DNA of 31,667 nucleotides from Chara braunii (GCA_003427395.1 BFEA01000334.1:1308146-1339812), one strand, 5' to 3'; shown: positions 9,932 through 20,720, counted from the stretch's first letter. The notes: generated by a model from the letters alone, not told the origin. Translations and numbers: made by a program.

Positions 9932-10172
9932 AACTGGAGAATCAGTTTTTAGCCTCTTCAAAAATTTAGGAGGCCGAGCTTCGTAGATAAAATGAATCGG
10001 CGGCTGGCGGCCTCCAAAAGGGGCCCATGGCCAATAGCTGGCATGTACAACACCAGTACATGCTAGCTATCGGTCGCAGGTCCCTTTCGGAGGCCGCCTA
10101 CCGCCGATTTATTTTATCTATGGCGCTCGGCCTCCTAAATTTTCGGAGAGGCTCAAAACTGGTTCTCTAGTT
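9932..10172. mobile_element. Foldback element (MITE-like long hairpin)
   Basis: The left arm from AACTGGAGAATCAGTTTT and the right arm ending AAAACTGGTTCTCTAGTT are inverted copies across nearly the whole element. GGAGGCCGAGC, GATAAAAT, ATCGGCGG and GGCGGCCTCC all recur in reverse complement. The centre is a perfect 8-bp stem, GCATGTAC (10041-10048) with GTACATGC (10056-10063). Total length is about 241 bp with no coding capacity. I saw no clear target-site duplication, so the family is unknown. Confidence 0.82.
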
Positions 10173-10599
10173 GCCTAGGGCCATGTGTTGATGTTTCGTT
10201 GTTTGCAATAGAGGCAACGTTGTTTCAATTTTGGATCTGCTCATCTGGGTGGAAAAGGGGCTTTTGTGCTGACAGCACACAACACACACAATCATAGTAT
10301 CTTATTTCTTTTCTTCCACTCATTCCAAGTATTTTCTATGTTGTCTAGTTTTGCCTGCTCCGGCCTTTCGCCGTGATCTCCTCAGTGTCCAAGTGCAACA
10401 CATTTACGATGTGCCAAAAAGTCAGTGCAAGTTTGTTAGAAGAGTCTGCATCGTGGGGGTAGGGTTGCACCAGGGAGGAATAATGAAAGTGGTAGGTTGG
10501 GAGGGAGTCTCATACGGTGGACGAACCTCTATAGGCCATTTGAATAACCACATGGCCGACTACCAACGACAATTGTCATACGAATAGTATCTCACCTCT
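10173..10599. other. No supported gene
   Basis: The sequence is AT-rich at first, then mixed. A 78-codon open frame (10351-10587) has no recognised motif, and its start context and composition give no support for coding. I see nothing else in this stretch. Confidence 0.45.
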
Positions 10600-10757
10600 T
10601 TAAACCACCAGTACTTCCTAAAGTCGTGCCCGTTAGCGCGCCACCATTTTAGGAAACATACGGGCCACTACAGGAGCGCCCAAATTGATCCAACTAGAAA
10701 CGTTTCTACTCTATTTTTTTCCGCAGCCGATAGTTGGGCCAGGTACTGGTGGTTTAA
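10600..10757. mobile_element. Short TIR element bounded by TTAA
   Basis: TTAAACCACCAGTAC (10600-10614) and GTACTGGTGGTTTAA (10743-10757) are perfect 15-bp inverted repeats enclosing about 128 bp without coding capacity. The outer TTAA on both ends could be part of the inverted repeat or a TTAA target-site duplication as used by piggyBac-type transposases. The inner ACCACCAGTAC repeat does not obviously match piggyBac ends, so the family is left open. Confidence 0.6.
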
Positions 10758-11148
10758 CAACCAGGCTCTTTGAAAAACAATAAAGGGAAAATTGCGACTA
10801 TGACACACTTTTAGTCTGAAATAAGCAAGCAAAGACAAAGCGGCACCCGTGTCGTCGTGTGAGTTTCGAGATGTGCAAGTTTAGCAGGGGTCTAAAACTG
10901 TACTAGTTATTACCCCCAGTGACATTTGGCAGATTTAGGGGAGCATTTTTTGCTCCATTTCGAGAACTGCTAAAGTTGCCTATTCTTAACGTTGGGTGTG
11001 ACTCCAGCGTACTCGCCCAAAAAATTAAAAAGGAGAGTCTCCAACACTATCTGGGGGGCTGTTGTGTTGCAGATACCTGTGTGTCTCTAGGTTTCCTGGT
11101 GGTAACAAACTTTCATCAAGCGACTTCTTGACCCTTGACGGTGGCGTT
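10758..11148. other. No supported gene
   Basis: Only short frames without motifs are seen. The sequence is mixed in composition and joins the tandem repeats that begin at about 11152. It may be decayed transposon sequence. Confidence 0.4.
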
Positions 11149-11151
11149 GTG

Positions 11152-11607
11152 GAGCGCATCGGTCCCCAGGGGGACCCTCCTGGCGGAGTCATACAGGATT
11201 TGTGGCAGGACTTTTCATCCTTTATCGCAGTGCAAATGGAGCTTTCGTCGCCACTCTGGCCGAGTGCGTTAGCCATACCTCTCGCGAACCCCTACGACAA
11301 AATAGGGTCACGCGAGGTACAACTTACCTTCACCTGCGGGAGCTGTCACCTCCCTTCCGTGGGTGTATCCCCGCTGTCGAGCGCATCGGTCCGGCACCGC
11401 ACATGGCAGCGCGGGACTCTCTCGGCCGCGTCACGCAGGAGTTGGACCAACCTCGTTACGAGCACACGAAAGGAGCTTCCTTAGGCCGCTCCGGCCGGAT
11501 GCGCCAGCCATACCTCTCGCGAGCCCCTACAACAGGATGGGGCCTACGAGAGGCACAACTTACCTCCACCTTACGGGAGCTGTCACCTCCCTTCGGTGGG
11601 CGTATCC
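11152..11607 (+). repeat. Two tandem repeats of about 230 bp
   Basis: GAGCGCATCGGTCC begins each unit (11152 and 11379). AGCCATACCTCTCGCGA, CCCCTACGACAAAAT or CCCCTACAACAGGAT, and GGGAGCTGTCACCTCCCTTC (11338 and 11575) follow in the same order. Spacing is 227-237 bp. The second unit runs into GCCGAGCTACCAG, the start of the long unit at 11608. Open frames here are in repeat sequence and show no domain. Confidence 0.75.
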
Positions 11608-11927
11608 CCGCCGAGCTACCAGTCCACAGTACGAAAGCTAATCAGTTGCACTCGCAGAGGTGGACCAGCCGAGGGCGTTTCTTGTTCGCTGTAGCATAGG
11701 GGGCACGTGCGGTAGTACGCCTATCGGACCCGCACGCGAACCGACATCTTGGGCGGTTGAAGTCCCAAGCGCGGCTCGGCGTCGGTCGACTAGGACGCAT
11801 CCCACACACCACGCGCACACCACTTTACGAACACACACACACACAAAAATAAAACTCATACACACGTACCCACGAAACAACGCAACACAAACAACGTGAC
11901 AACGCTCCTAGCCCCTTCAGTGGCCAT

Positions 11928-12000
11928 CCCATAACTTCCCATTGCGGAAATCGGATAGGCGTTGCGCGCGAGACTTAGTATAAAACCGCGCGGACGCAGG
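11928..12000 (+). promoter_or_regulatory. TATA-containing module, copy 1
   Basis: CCCATAAC near 11928 is followed about 50 bp later by GTATAAAACCGCGCGG (11978 on) and GACGCAGG. The same order and spacing occur near 12504-12571 and 18946-19015. The repeated TATA and spacing suggest a core promoter of the repeat. No transcript can be tied to it from sequence alone. Confidence 0.5.
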
Positions 12001-12117
12001 GCCTACTCATATTGACTAGCAATGCAAACGTACGCAAGCAGTCGCAATGATGGCGTACCATGTAGTACCCATACTCGCGCGGCCCTCGTTAATCTCGAGG
12101 GTCGCGTTCGACACTCA

Positions 12118-12133
12118 AGTGTCAGCTGACACT
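12118..12133. other. Perfect 16-bp palindrome
   Basis: AGTGTCAGCTGACACT reads the same on both strands. It sits in a cluster of small inverted repeats (CCCTCG with CGAGGG just upstream; GACACT with AGTGTC overlapping). Unit 2 has a weaker version near 19122-19145. It could be a binding site for a dimeric factor or a structural feature of the repeat. Confidence 0.6.
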
Positions 12134-12503
12134 CGCCTTGAGGGTTAATCTCTCGGCGCCGGACAACCACCATGCGCGGTTGAAGACCACACACCCTCTT
12201 CTGCACCTTGTGCAGAGTGGGTGATACACAGGTCCATACCTGTGGTGACAGTCGTTTCTTGCGGCCCTGGGGGTAAGTCCTACTACAGGCCTGGGCGGAA
12301 GTCAAGGGGTTTGACTTTGACGGCTGCCACGGACTACAACGTCCAACCATAAAAATCTCTAAAAAGCAAAAGATAGAGAATAGGCCGAAGGTTCCCTTAC
12401 TCCAATGGAAATTCATGATCCTGGGGTACCCTCCCCTTTTCGGGCGGTGCCCACAGCCTACAATAATCTCAAGCGTTCGTGCAATGTGTGCGCCCCTTTG
12501 ATC

Positions 12504-12571
12504 CCATAACCTTTAGACGCTAGGGCGGGGAGCGTCGCACGCGCGATTCCAGTATAAAGTCGCGCGGCTGC
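12504..12571 (+). promoter_or_regulatory. TATA-containing module, copy 2
   Basis: CCCATAACC at 12504 is followed by GTATAAAGTCGCGCGG at 12552 and CTGCAGG. It repeats the module at 11928-12000 within the same long unit, so unit 1 carries a local duplication of this promoter-like block. Confidence 0.48.
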
Positions 12572-13397
12572 AGGTCAATCCCATACCAACCATACGATGC
12601 CGGTCATACATGGTAATCGCGGCTCCGGCCTCGCGATATTGAATGGCTGAAGGAATATCGCGAGGGGTCACCCCTCACGATATTGAACGGCTGAAGGACA
12701 TGCCATTCGGCCCTCGCGGCATTTCCGCCTTCAGGGTTGGGTGTCTCGACGGCCAATGCAGATAGACTCTGTACGAGGGGAAGTTCCTCCCCTGCAGAGT
12801 CTAGGGCTTGGGATGTCCTGGACAAGGACCTTAAATCTTGGCCCAGGACCAACGTCCGACTAAGAAACCCCCAAGAAGCAAACAAGAAAAAAGGAAGGTT
12901 CTTCCCTGTGCCTCTCAGTCTTAACCTCTAAGTAGGCTTTTAGCACGGGGCCCCTTAGGCCTCGCGAACACCCACCATAGGTACACCCAAGCATACACGC
13001 ATAAGGGAGAAAGAGCTGCGACGATTACTTTTCACAGGCACAGTGAGACCCCTCACAACCATGTGTATATATATCGGATCGCAGACAATCCAAATCCAAA
13101 ATCTGAGCCACAGGGCATACCTGCAAATCACATCAAGAGTCGAACGACAAAACACGCACTACACGGAGTCAACCCCAACCAATCTCCACACTCATACCCC
13201 TTGCTTTAGCCATGCAAGCCCCAGCCTCCTGTCCAGCCAAACCATAATTAAATACTCAGTACCTTTGTCAAATGGTCATTCAATAAAAGTCCGAGTGAAA
13301 CCCTTAACAAACAATAAAGTCACCAGGGCTAAAGCCTTTTAGGTTGGGTATGGAGAGTGAGTTGGAATTGAGTCGTAGACCGACGAATCAGCAACCG

Positions 13398-13463
13398 ACC
13401 TGTCATCAGTGATAACAGAAGATGATCCTCGTAAGATCAAATTGAAACTAGCCCAAGTCCTTA
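13398..13463 (+). repeat. Highly conserved block shared by both long units
   Basis: ATCAGTGATAACAGAAGATG and the following ATCCTCGT are identical to unit 2 (about 19898-19925), with only scattered changes on both sides. It is one of the best conserved stretches between two otherwise well-diverged units, which suggests recent exchange or constraint. It has no convincing coding frame. Confidence 0.55.
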
Positions 13464-13689
13464 ATCAAATCGATCAAGATGGCCTGAAACACATGACAGG
13501 TTAATGCCCACGGCTAGATCTATAAGTTCATGGGGAATAACCTCCATATCACGATCTCTCTCAAATCATCCTAATTAACTAAGCCTAAGCATACCCTTAA
13601 ACAGTGCCCAAAGCAAAGGTAGACCTTGGCAGAGTCTCCCCTATACAGGGTGGATCGCCAGAATCGCCACCTGTCAAAATATAATCTAT

Positions 13690-14010
13690 CTCTTTTAAAC
13701 TAAGAAAAATTTGGCAGCGCTTCCCATAGGGAAAGTGCCTTTTCAGAATTTGTATTAGCCCGAATATGAAAACAGAAATAGCCTTTGACTTTCCAAAGCC
13801 CGATTTTGTCTAACTCTTTAAATTAGCAAAAATTTGGGCAGCACTCCTTTTAGAAAATGAGACTTCCCAGATTTTTACTAAGCCATCTACGAACCTTAGA
13901 CAAGTTGAATTTTGAAGAGTCAGAATTTTGGTTAACTCCTTGGATTTGCAGAAATTTCGGCAGTGCTTCCCATAGAAAAAGTAGCTTACCAAAATTTATA
14001 CAAGCCCAAG
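13690..14010 (+). repeat. About 120-bp tandem repeats, unit 1 (three copies)
   Basis: The motif AAATTTGGGCAGCACTCC or variants recurs near 13708, 13830 and 13951, each followed by a short A-rich block, then AAAATTTATACAAGCC-like sequence and TAACTCCTT. A related single block, CTTGGCAGAGTCTCCCC, lies just upstream near 13626. From memory, similar 'aaatttcggcag...ctccc' repeats occur in non-coding parts of some plant Ty3/gypsy elements; this was not checked. Confidence 0.7.
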
Positions 14011-14286
14011 TATAACAACCGATCTCGGAAAAAGCGAGAATTGATCTAAGGTCAACTCAGAAAATGCAGGAATCGACCTAACTCCTATCGCTCTAGCACG
14101 TGGCGAGCCTCTAAAACAACTACCTATCAACTTGAGACTCAAACCAAGTAGTAGCCTCACTCAGTCACATGCAGTGCCAAACCACAAAGGTAAGTACTCT
14201 CACCAACCCCAAGTCGACTTAGCAAACAATAGTTCATAGTCTTTTAATGATTTAACCCTTCATACCCAACTTACATAGGGCGTAAA

Positions 14287-15111
14287 GTCAAGTCATCCAA
14301 TCTTATGGAACATGCCTGACCCAGCCATTGAATATACACGAATAGGTTGCACGACTACTTTTCTCTTCCTTTGGGCATATGACTAAGTCATTCATCTTAG
14401 AAACAAAGCTTAGTCGCCCTGAACTGTTTAATACCCCAATTATATATACTTCTCTGACTTAATATTCAAAAGTTGGGCGTAGGACTAAGCCATTCATCTT
14501 AGAAACAAACTCAGCCTGCCCAAGGTTACCTTCAATTATACTCTTAATTATACTCTCTTCAACTTATGATAAGCTATAGCCATGCCATCCAATCTTATGG
14601 AACCCGTGCCTGACTAGCCTGTTCATAGATAAACTAATGATAAGGTATAGCCAAATTATAACCTCTCAGGTTCCAGCATGTGCGAGGCATTGGGCCAGAC
14701 CATCCAATCTTATGAAACATATCTGGTCCTTTGCCATGTTCGTTTCTCTCTGAACCATCTGTGTGCGGCATGAGTCCAAAGCCATCCAATCTTATGGAAA
14801 ATGCTTTGTCCTCAGCTAGAATTACCCCCCTCAGAACGAAACAGGAAGAGGCTGAGCCGTCCAATCTTATGGACTTGCTCAGACCTCCTCGATCAGAAAC
14901 TAATGAAACAGAATAAACCCCAACTAAACACGGCAACCAAGCCATCCAATCTTATGGAACAGGCTTGGCTCCTGAAAGTCAACCACAGTCAAACCCTCAC
15001 AACTCAGAGCAATCAGACCATCCAATCTTATGGAACCTGTCTGATTCTCAATGCAATTCGAAGAATAAAGCACAACAGTCAGACCATCCAATCTTATGGA
15101 ACATGCCTGAC
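14287..15111 (+). repeat. Array of about ten hairpins with constant loop and variable arms, unit 1
   Basis: The loop CCATCCAATCTTATGGAAC or a close variant recurs near 14293, 14388, 14488, 14585, 14700, 14782, 14859, 14943, 15018 and 15085, spaced about 67-115 bp. Short inverted arms that differ by position flank most copies: GACTAAG with CTTAGTC (14381-14387/14409-14415), CAAAGC with GCTTTG (14777/14803), CTGAGC with GCTCAG (14852/14877), CCAAGCC with GGCTTGG (14937/14962) and AATCAGAC with GTCTGATT (15011/15039). The copies at 14287 and 15078 pair at 6 of 7 positions; the copy near 14585 is broken. Intervening sequence is not repeated. A CRISPR array has identical repeats with palindromic ends, which is not the pattern here. 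Confidence 0.85.
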
Positions 15112-15340
15112 CCCATAGGACCCTTTCAATCTCAAGCAAAACTGTCTTTCTCCCACTCTTCCCCCAGATGCAAACCCCCTTCTCCTGAGCAAGTCTGCTT
15201 TCAGACAATCAAAAACTGAAACTAAGATTTCTTACACATTCCTTTATCTAGTCCGACTTATGTCCTGAAAGTCAAACCAAAAGTCAAATACAGGGTACAT
15301 ACAACATACTCAGTCAAACATAGGAAGCTGTACAATTAGG

Positions 15341-15830
15341 GGCTATACTGGGGTATATAAGGGAGAAGCAAAGATTACCTCTCAGTTCCCTGCCTCCAGA
15401 ACTCCTCCTGAGTTCCGGCAGAGCTCCCGCAATCGGTGGGGCGAACCTCCCACAAAGGCCTTGACGCGGATTACGGGTTGCAATCCCGCCTGCCGCCTTC
15501 CCCTCAGAGCCAACAGACTAGACTTAGAGGAAGAAGGGCAGAAGGAGAATGGTTCAGTCTCTCAGATACAAGAGGGGTGCTCTCAGACTCGCAGGAGAGG
15601 GCCTTGATACCTTCGATCGCCTGAGGGCCCCGCAATGGCGGCCAAGTCCGCACAGCTCGGTCAGAAGTGAGGTCAACCGCCAAATCACATCTATGGCGAA
15701 CCCTCAACTCGCAGCAACTCCCCTCATAGCCCAGTTATCCCTCCGAACCCCCTGCAGTCCAAACACTCCTCTCACACTATATCGTCGCTTCCCCTGTGGT
15801 AAAGCTGCAGCCACATGGCTCTAAACAAAT
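15341..15830 (+). promoter_or_regulatory. Promoter-like module with TATA box
   Basis: GTATATAAGGGAG (about 15353-15366) is followed by CAGTTCCCTGCCTCCAGAAC, GGCAGAGCTCCCGCAATCGG, TGGGG, GGATTACGGGTTGCAATC and ACTAGACTTAGAG. The same module lies inverted in unit 2 (about 22000-22510), where the TATA-like word is TATAAAAGG. Keeping TATA and downstream sequence in two copies suggests a transcription start of the element. No product is recognised. Confidence 0.5.
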
Positions 15831-18640
15831 GTCGTACCCGTGGTACCATCAGCAGCAGCAACGACAATCAGGCTCAGCTGTAGCAGCCTTTGCCAACAGG
15901 CCCGCACACGGCTAAAGGCAGCAGCTCCACTGTCCCAGCAGTCTAGCAACAGTCCATACACAGCTAACAGAGGCAGCAACAGATCATACACGGTTAGCGG
16001 ACACAGCGGCTATGCACAGCGGCGGCCAGCAGCAGCCGTCCCCGCCTAGTCAACAGTCACAGCGATAGTCTTGCGCCCAGTAGGCAGCAGCCAACAGTAT
16101 GTCTCGGCTCTGTCCTTCGCCAACTGCCCACCCGCACACACCGAAACACAGTCCGCCGCATTAACAGTACACAACGGTGCAGGCCAGCAGCAACCGCTTG
16201 CGCACAAACGCAGCAGTAGGCCCGCACCAGCCAACCGCCACATTTACTTTTTGTAGCTGGTCTGTTGCTTCTCGTTACCTGCACTGTGCGGCCTACACCA
16301 CTTCGTGCATGGCCAAGGCAAATCTTCCGCTCAGGCCAGGTCGACTACCACATCCCGCAAGTACTGCACATTCTTGCAGCCAGCCTCGCTCTACCATCAC
16401 CGACTATTCAAGCGGATTAGTCAGGTATGCTTCCCGCCAAGCTCGTAGATCTACTCATCAGTGCCTGGTCATATACCCAAAGAACCCCGAGCGCTGCATT
16501 CCCCAGGTACGGCTCCACGGCTTGCCCCCTTCCCGTTTCCTTACTCCATGGGGTGGCCAAAGGCAAATGGATGCCCCGCTGGGACATGGACATGCACTAC
16601 TCCCCAACCTCTGCATACACAGGGGCGGAGGGAGGCTACTCCAACTAACAGGAGGAGCAACTCCGACTAAATCTCCCACTCAAGCTCCTCAATCGACAGA
16701 TACGTGTCCAGCCCGTACTGCTTAACCCCCTCCCGCTACTCCCTTCAATGCAGCGAGCCATGCCGAATGAACCTTCCCCATCGCCCGGCCAGGTGCATGC
16801 CTTTCAACCACACTTGCAGGGAGATCGGGGGCGGCTACTCCCATCAACAGGCTGGGCAGCGTATCGGCCACGAGGTAGGTCTCCAACTTCGCGGCCTGTA
16901 TCCCGTAGTTCCCGACGGTGGAATAGGCACCGTTGCATGAATGTTCCGCCGAAACACGGGCGGATACACTCCCACCTAAAAACTCCCCTTTCCACCCGCA
17001 CCACTTAGCTCGCAGCGCGCCAGAACCGCAGCTTGGTTCGAATATCTGACCACGCCAATCGATCCACGGTCTCTCAAAACCCCTAGCTCGCTTCCTCCCC
17101 CGCCGAGATCGGTCAAGAAGCAACCGCGTCCCGATCATTCTCCCTTCGCCTCGTCTAACTCTCGTGTACGCCTGTCTCTCCTACCTCTTACTCCACTAAT
17201 CCTTACGCCACTCCGTCTTCACCAACCGCTTTGCCTTAGCCAACAACCCCCGACTTGCTTCCTTGCTGTCTCGTCCCTCCTTCACCCACGGCCTGGCTAC
17301 CTCGCTTCGTCGCTCGTCCCCTCCCGAATGTATCCGGGCGACGATCCGGGCCGGGTTCAGCCACCCCCCCCTCATCTCTGCGCTCTGCGGCTTGCCCGTC
17401 GGCTTCACCTCGCCTCCCTGTTGTCGCCAACGACTTCCCGATACCGCACAGCCTGGCAGCGTCCGATTCCAAGAAAAATTTTCTCAACTGCCAGACCGTC
17501 CTTACTTATGCGGCTCGCCCGTCCGCCCGGCCATACTACTCTCCCCTACATCGCCCGACTTCCCGCCAAGCGTCCCAACGATTCGGCCGGGGCGGTGCCC
17601 GTGGCGGTACCAAAAGCCGCCTGGCCTCCTCGACTTCGACCTGCTAGTGGGTGAGGGATGGGGCGGACATCGTCCCCTCCCCCTTTCGCACGCAGCTTTC
17701 CCCGTCTGCGTCCGGGTCCATCCCCGGGCCTCCCCACACCGCCCCTGCTCCAGGCCGTGCAGGTCTCCCCCGTATCACCCCAACCTTAACGGGTGCCCCC
17801 ACGGACTTTGACCCCACGAAAATGCCGAGGCTACTCAGCCGGTGCCTTGGCAGTTTGGGAGTGTACCCACTGGCCAGACTCTCGGGCCCGAGCCGCCGCC
17901 ACGATACCACGCCCCTAAGCCGAATGGGCTCTACGGACAACAATAAAGAAAAACAAAAACAGTATAACATAAAATAACACATATATATACAAAAGGGTCC
18001 TAAACAAGGGGCGGGAGCTGCAGGCACCCTACCAATCCCATGGATCGGGCCCGTTCCCACGCCAACCAACAAAACCAAGGGGGGACAGCCCTGTCGGGCC
18101 CTCAACCCCCTCAGCCTTCTCCATGTTGCTCCGCCGCTGCTGCACCGATGCCCGCCAACCTCGATCCCTGAACCTCCGTAGCAATAATCCGACACCGTAA
18201 CCTATAAGGCTGAGCCCAAACCTGAGACAGCCAGGCGCAAACTTCAATATAAAGTGGTGCCGCGCGGTGCCTAGGCCCGGGAAGAACAGCCTAGGCCCTC
18301 TTTTCCTACCTGCAACCGGCGTGCCGACTTGAGGCACCCGCGCCGGCTTACTTAGACCGCGTCGTGACCGCCCCGGGCGCCACCCTGTGCGCCAGTCCTT
18401 CCGTCGGTCGCCCGCGCCAACCAAGGTGAATCTCTATTCCTTAACCAGATCCGTAACACGGTCCTAGTCGGTCGACTAGACCGGCCGCCTACTCAATCAG
18501 AAAAATCACACGCGCGCCTTAAAACTGCACGCCCACATACCTCCTAACTATGCCAAGGCGGTTCCCGGACGCGGCCGTACCTCGCCCAACTTATTTCGAC
18601 CAAACCCATTTTTCCTGTCATCTGCAAAACCAGGGCGGAT
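15831..18640. other. GC-rich spacer of long unit 1, no supported gene
   Basis: The stretch has CAGCAG-type words near 15850-16200, then C-rich and CT-rich sequence to about 17800. Open frames up to about 180 codons exist on both strands, but they overlap each other, lack recognisable domains and follow base composition. Parts match unit 2: GGAGATCGGGGGCGGCTACT near 16820 with about 23129, ACACCGTAACC near 18192 with 23880, and ACGCGCGCCTTAA near 18510 with 24239. Confidence 0.5.
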
Positions 18641-18945
18641 ACCCTTGTAAGGGTATTCGCGCCGACACCGCCGAGCTACCAGTCCACAGTACGAAAGCTA
18701 ATCAGTTGCAATCATACAGATGTGCCAACCGAGGGCGTTTCTCGTATGCTGTAGCATAGGGGGTAAGCGCGGTCTCACACCTCTATCGAAAACTCACGTG
18801 AACGACGCATTGGGGGGCCGAAGTCCTAAGCGTAATCCACCGTCGGTCGACTAGGATGCATCCTACTTATGCGTTACACCACGCTAAAAACATACAATCA
18901 AAATACACACTCAAACAAAACACTCGTAGTCCTTTAGTATCAGAC

Positions 18946-19015
18946 CCATAACCTTTTGACACAAAAATCGGTAAGGCGTCCCGCGTGAGACTCGAGATAA
19001 AGTCGTGTGGGCGCA
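18946..19015 (+). promoter_or_regulatory. TATA-like module, unit 2
   Basis: CCCATAACC near 18946 is followed about 49 bp later by GAGATAAAGTCGTGTGGG and GCGCAGG. This matches the two modules in unit 1 in order and spacing, but TATA has become AGATAAA, so promoter strength may be reduced. Confidence 0.42.
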
Positions 19016-20189
19016 GGACTTACTTATATCGACTAGCAATGCAAGCATACGCGAGCAGTCGCAACGATGGAGTACTACGTAGTACCCATAATCGTGTGAC
19101 CCTTAGTGATTTTGAGGGTCACGTTCGACACTCAAGTGTCGACTGACACACACTTTCAGTGGTTAATCTCTCGACGCTAGACAACCATCGAGGCGATTGA
19201 GAACCACACCCTCTTTTGCACCCTACAGAGAGTGGGTGGTATACAGGTTCCGACATGTTGAGGCAATCATCTCTCGTGCCCTTGGAGGCAAGCTCCATCA
19301 TGCAGGGCCTGAAGAGAAATCAAGGGGTTTGACTTTGACGACTGTCACTGATTCCAACATCCAACTACGATAATTCTAAAAAGCAAAAGTTAAAAAGCGG
19401 GTCTCCTTTTTCTCTCAAGGCATAATTTGTTTAACCCTTGCGCACGGTCGCAGTAAGCCGCGCGAACACTCGAAACACATCTATATAAATATATATACAT
19501 ATATGAAGGGTTAACAATACGCGACGATCACTTCTCACAATCACGGTGGGATTTCCTTCAACCATATATGTGTGTGATCGCAGACAGTCAAATCAAAAGT
19601 CCGAACCACAAACATATATGCAATCACGTCAAATATTCAACCAAAGTCCACACGCTACGCGGGGTCAACTCAACCATTCTCTGCGCTCACACCCCTCGCT
19701 TAAGCTATACAAAGCCCAACGTTTGTCCAACCTTCCCTAATAAAGTACTTAGTATCTTTGTTAAATGGCGATTCAATAAAGTCCGGGTGAAAACGAAACA
19801 AAACAAATCAAACCACAGGGCTAAAGCCTTTAGGTTGAGTTGGCGAGAGTGAATTGGAGTTGAATCGTAAACCAACGAATCGACAATCGACCTATTATCA
19901 GTGATAACAGAAGATGATCCTCGTGAGATCAAACTGAAACTAGTCCAAATCCTAAATTGAAACGTCCAAAGAAGGTTTGTAACACAAAACAAGCCAATGT
20001 CCAAGGTTAGACTATAAGTGTATGGAGAATGACTCTCCATAGTACATTCTTACTCAAGACTCTCTTGATAGCTAAGCCTAAATCTACCTTTAAACTTGCG
20101 CCCAAAGAAAGATAGACCTTGGCAGAATCTCCCCTATGTAGGGTGGATTGCCAAAATTGTCACCGGTCAAAATAAAATCTAACTCCTCT

Positions 20190-20720
20190 AAACTAAGAAA
20201 ATTTGGGCAGCATTTCCCGAAGGAAAAGTGTCTTCTCAGAATTTATATTCGCTCAATTATGAAAATTGAAATAGTCTTCCAACTCCCTGAATTAGTAAAA
20301 ATTTGAGCAGCATCTCCTTTAGAGAAGTAGACTTCCCAAATTTATACTAAGTCAGATAAGAACTCGAAATAAAATTTGAGTTCTATCAAGACAAAATTCA
20401 ACTAACTTCTTAGATCTGTAGAGATTTTGACAGCGTTTCCTGTAAAGAAAGTAACTTTTAAAAATTTATACAAAGTTAAGTGTTGAATCTGGAATGACTC
20501 TGACCTCCAAAAGTCAAATTTTGTATAACTCCCTGAATTAGCAAAAATTTGGCCAGCACTTCTCTTAGAAAAAAAAGTGTTCCTGATTTTTACTAAGCCA
20601 GATATAAACTTAAACAAAAATTTGAACTTTGAAAAGTCAGATTTGGCCAATTCCTTGGTTTCGTAAAAATTTCGGCAGCGCTTCCCGTAGAGAAAGTACC
20701 TTTCCAAAATTTATACAAAG
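20190..20720 (+). repeat. About 120-bp tandem repeats, unit 2 (five copies)
   Basis: AAAATTTGGGCAGCATTTCC-like starts recur near 20199, 20297, 20415, 20543 and 20666, each followed by an AGAAAGT-like word and AAATTTATAC. Unit 1 has only three, so copy number changed after the units separated. The related CTTGGCAGAATCTCCCC block lies upstream near 20118. Confidence 0.7.

Larger units (their letters stand above)
11608..18660 (+). repeat. Long tandem unit 1 (about 7 kb, non-coding)
   Basis: This unit is followed head-to-tail by a shorter homologous unit (18661-24410). Shared landmarks in order are GCCGAGCTACCAGTCCACAG (unit 1 from 11611), the TATA modules, CACTCAAGTGTC, CAAGGGGTTTGACTTTGACG, ATCAGTGATAACAGAAGATG, the 120-bp repeats, the hairpin array, GTCCTGAAAGTCAAAC, the promoter-like module (inverted in unit 2), ACACCGTAACC, ACGCGCGCCTTAA and finally CAGGGCGGATACCCTTGTAA. 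I find no conserved protein frame. It could be a large non-autonomous LTR element (LARD type) in tandem or a segmental tandem duplication. I did not find convincing TG/CA ends, primer binding site or target-site duplication. Confidence 0.78.

Noticed and set aside
14287-15111. CRISPR array
   Set aside because: Repeats with regular spacing look CRISPR-like, but the conserved part is the loop while the palindromic arms vary, the genome is eukaryotic, and no cas genes are present.
11608-15300. Very long LTR (3.7 kb) of a classic LTR retrotransposon
   Set aside because: Homology between the units goes on past this point to the unit end, and I found no TG/CA ends, primer-binding site or polypurine tract; kept only as a possibility.
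17196-18424. Several 60-180 codon frames in the GC-rich spacer as genes
   Set aside because: They overlap on both strands, show no recognised motif and are expected by chance in stop-poor GC-rich DNA.
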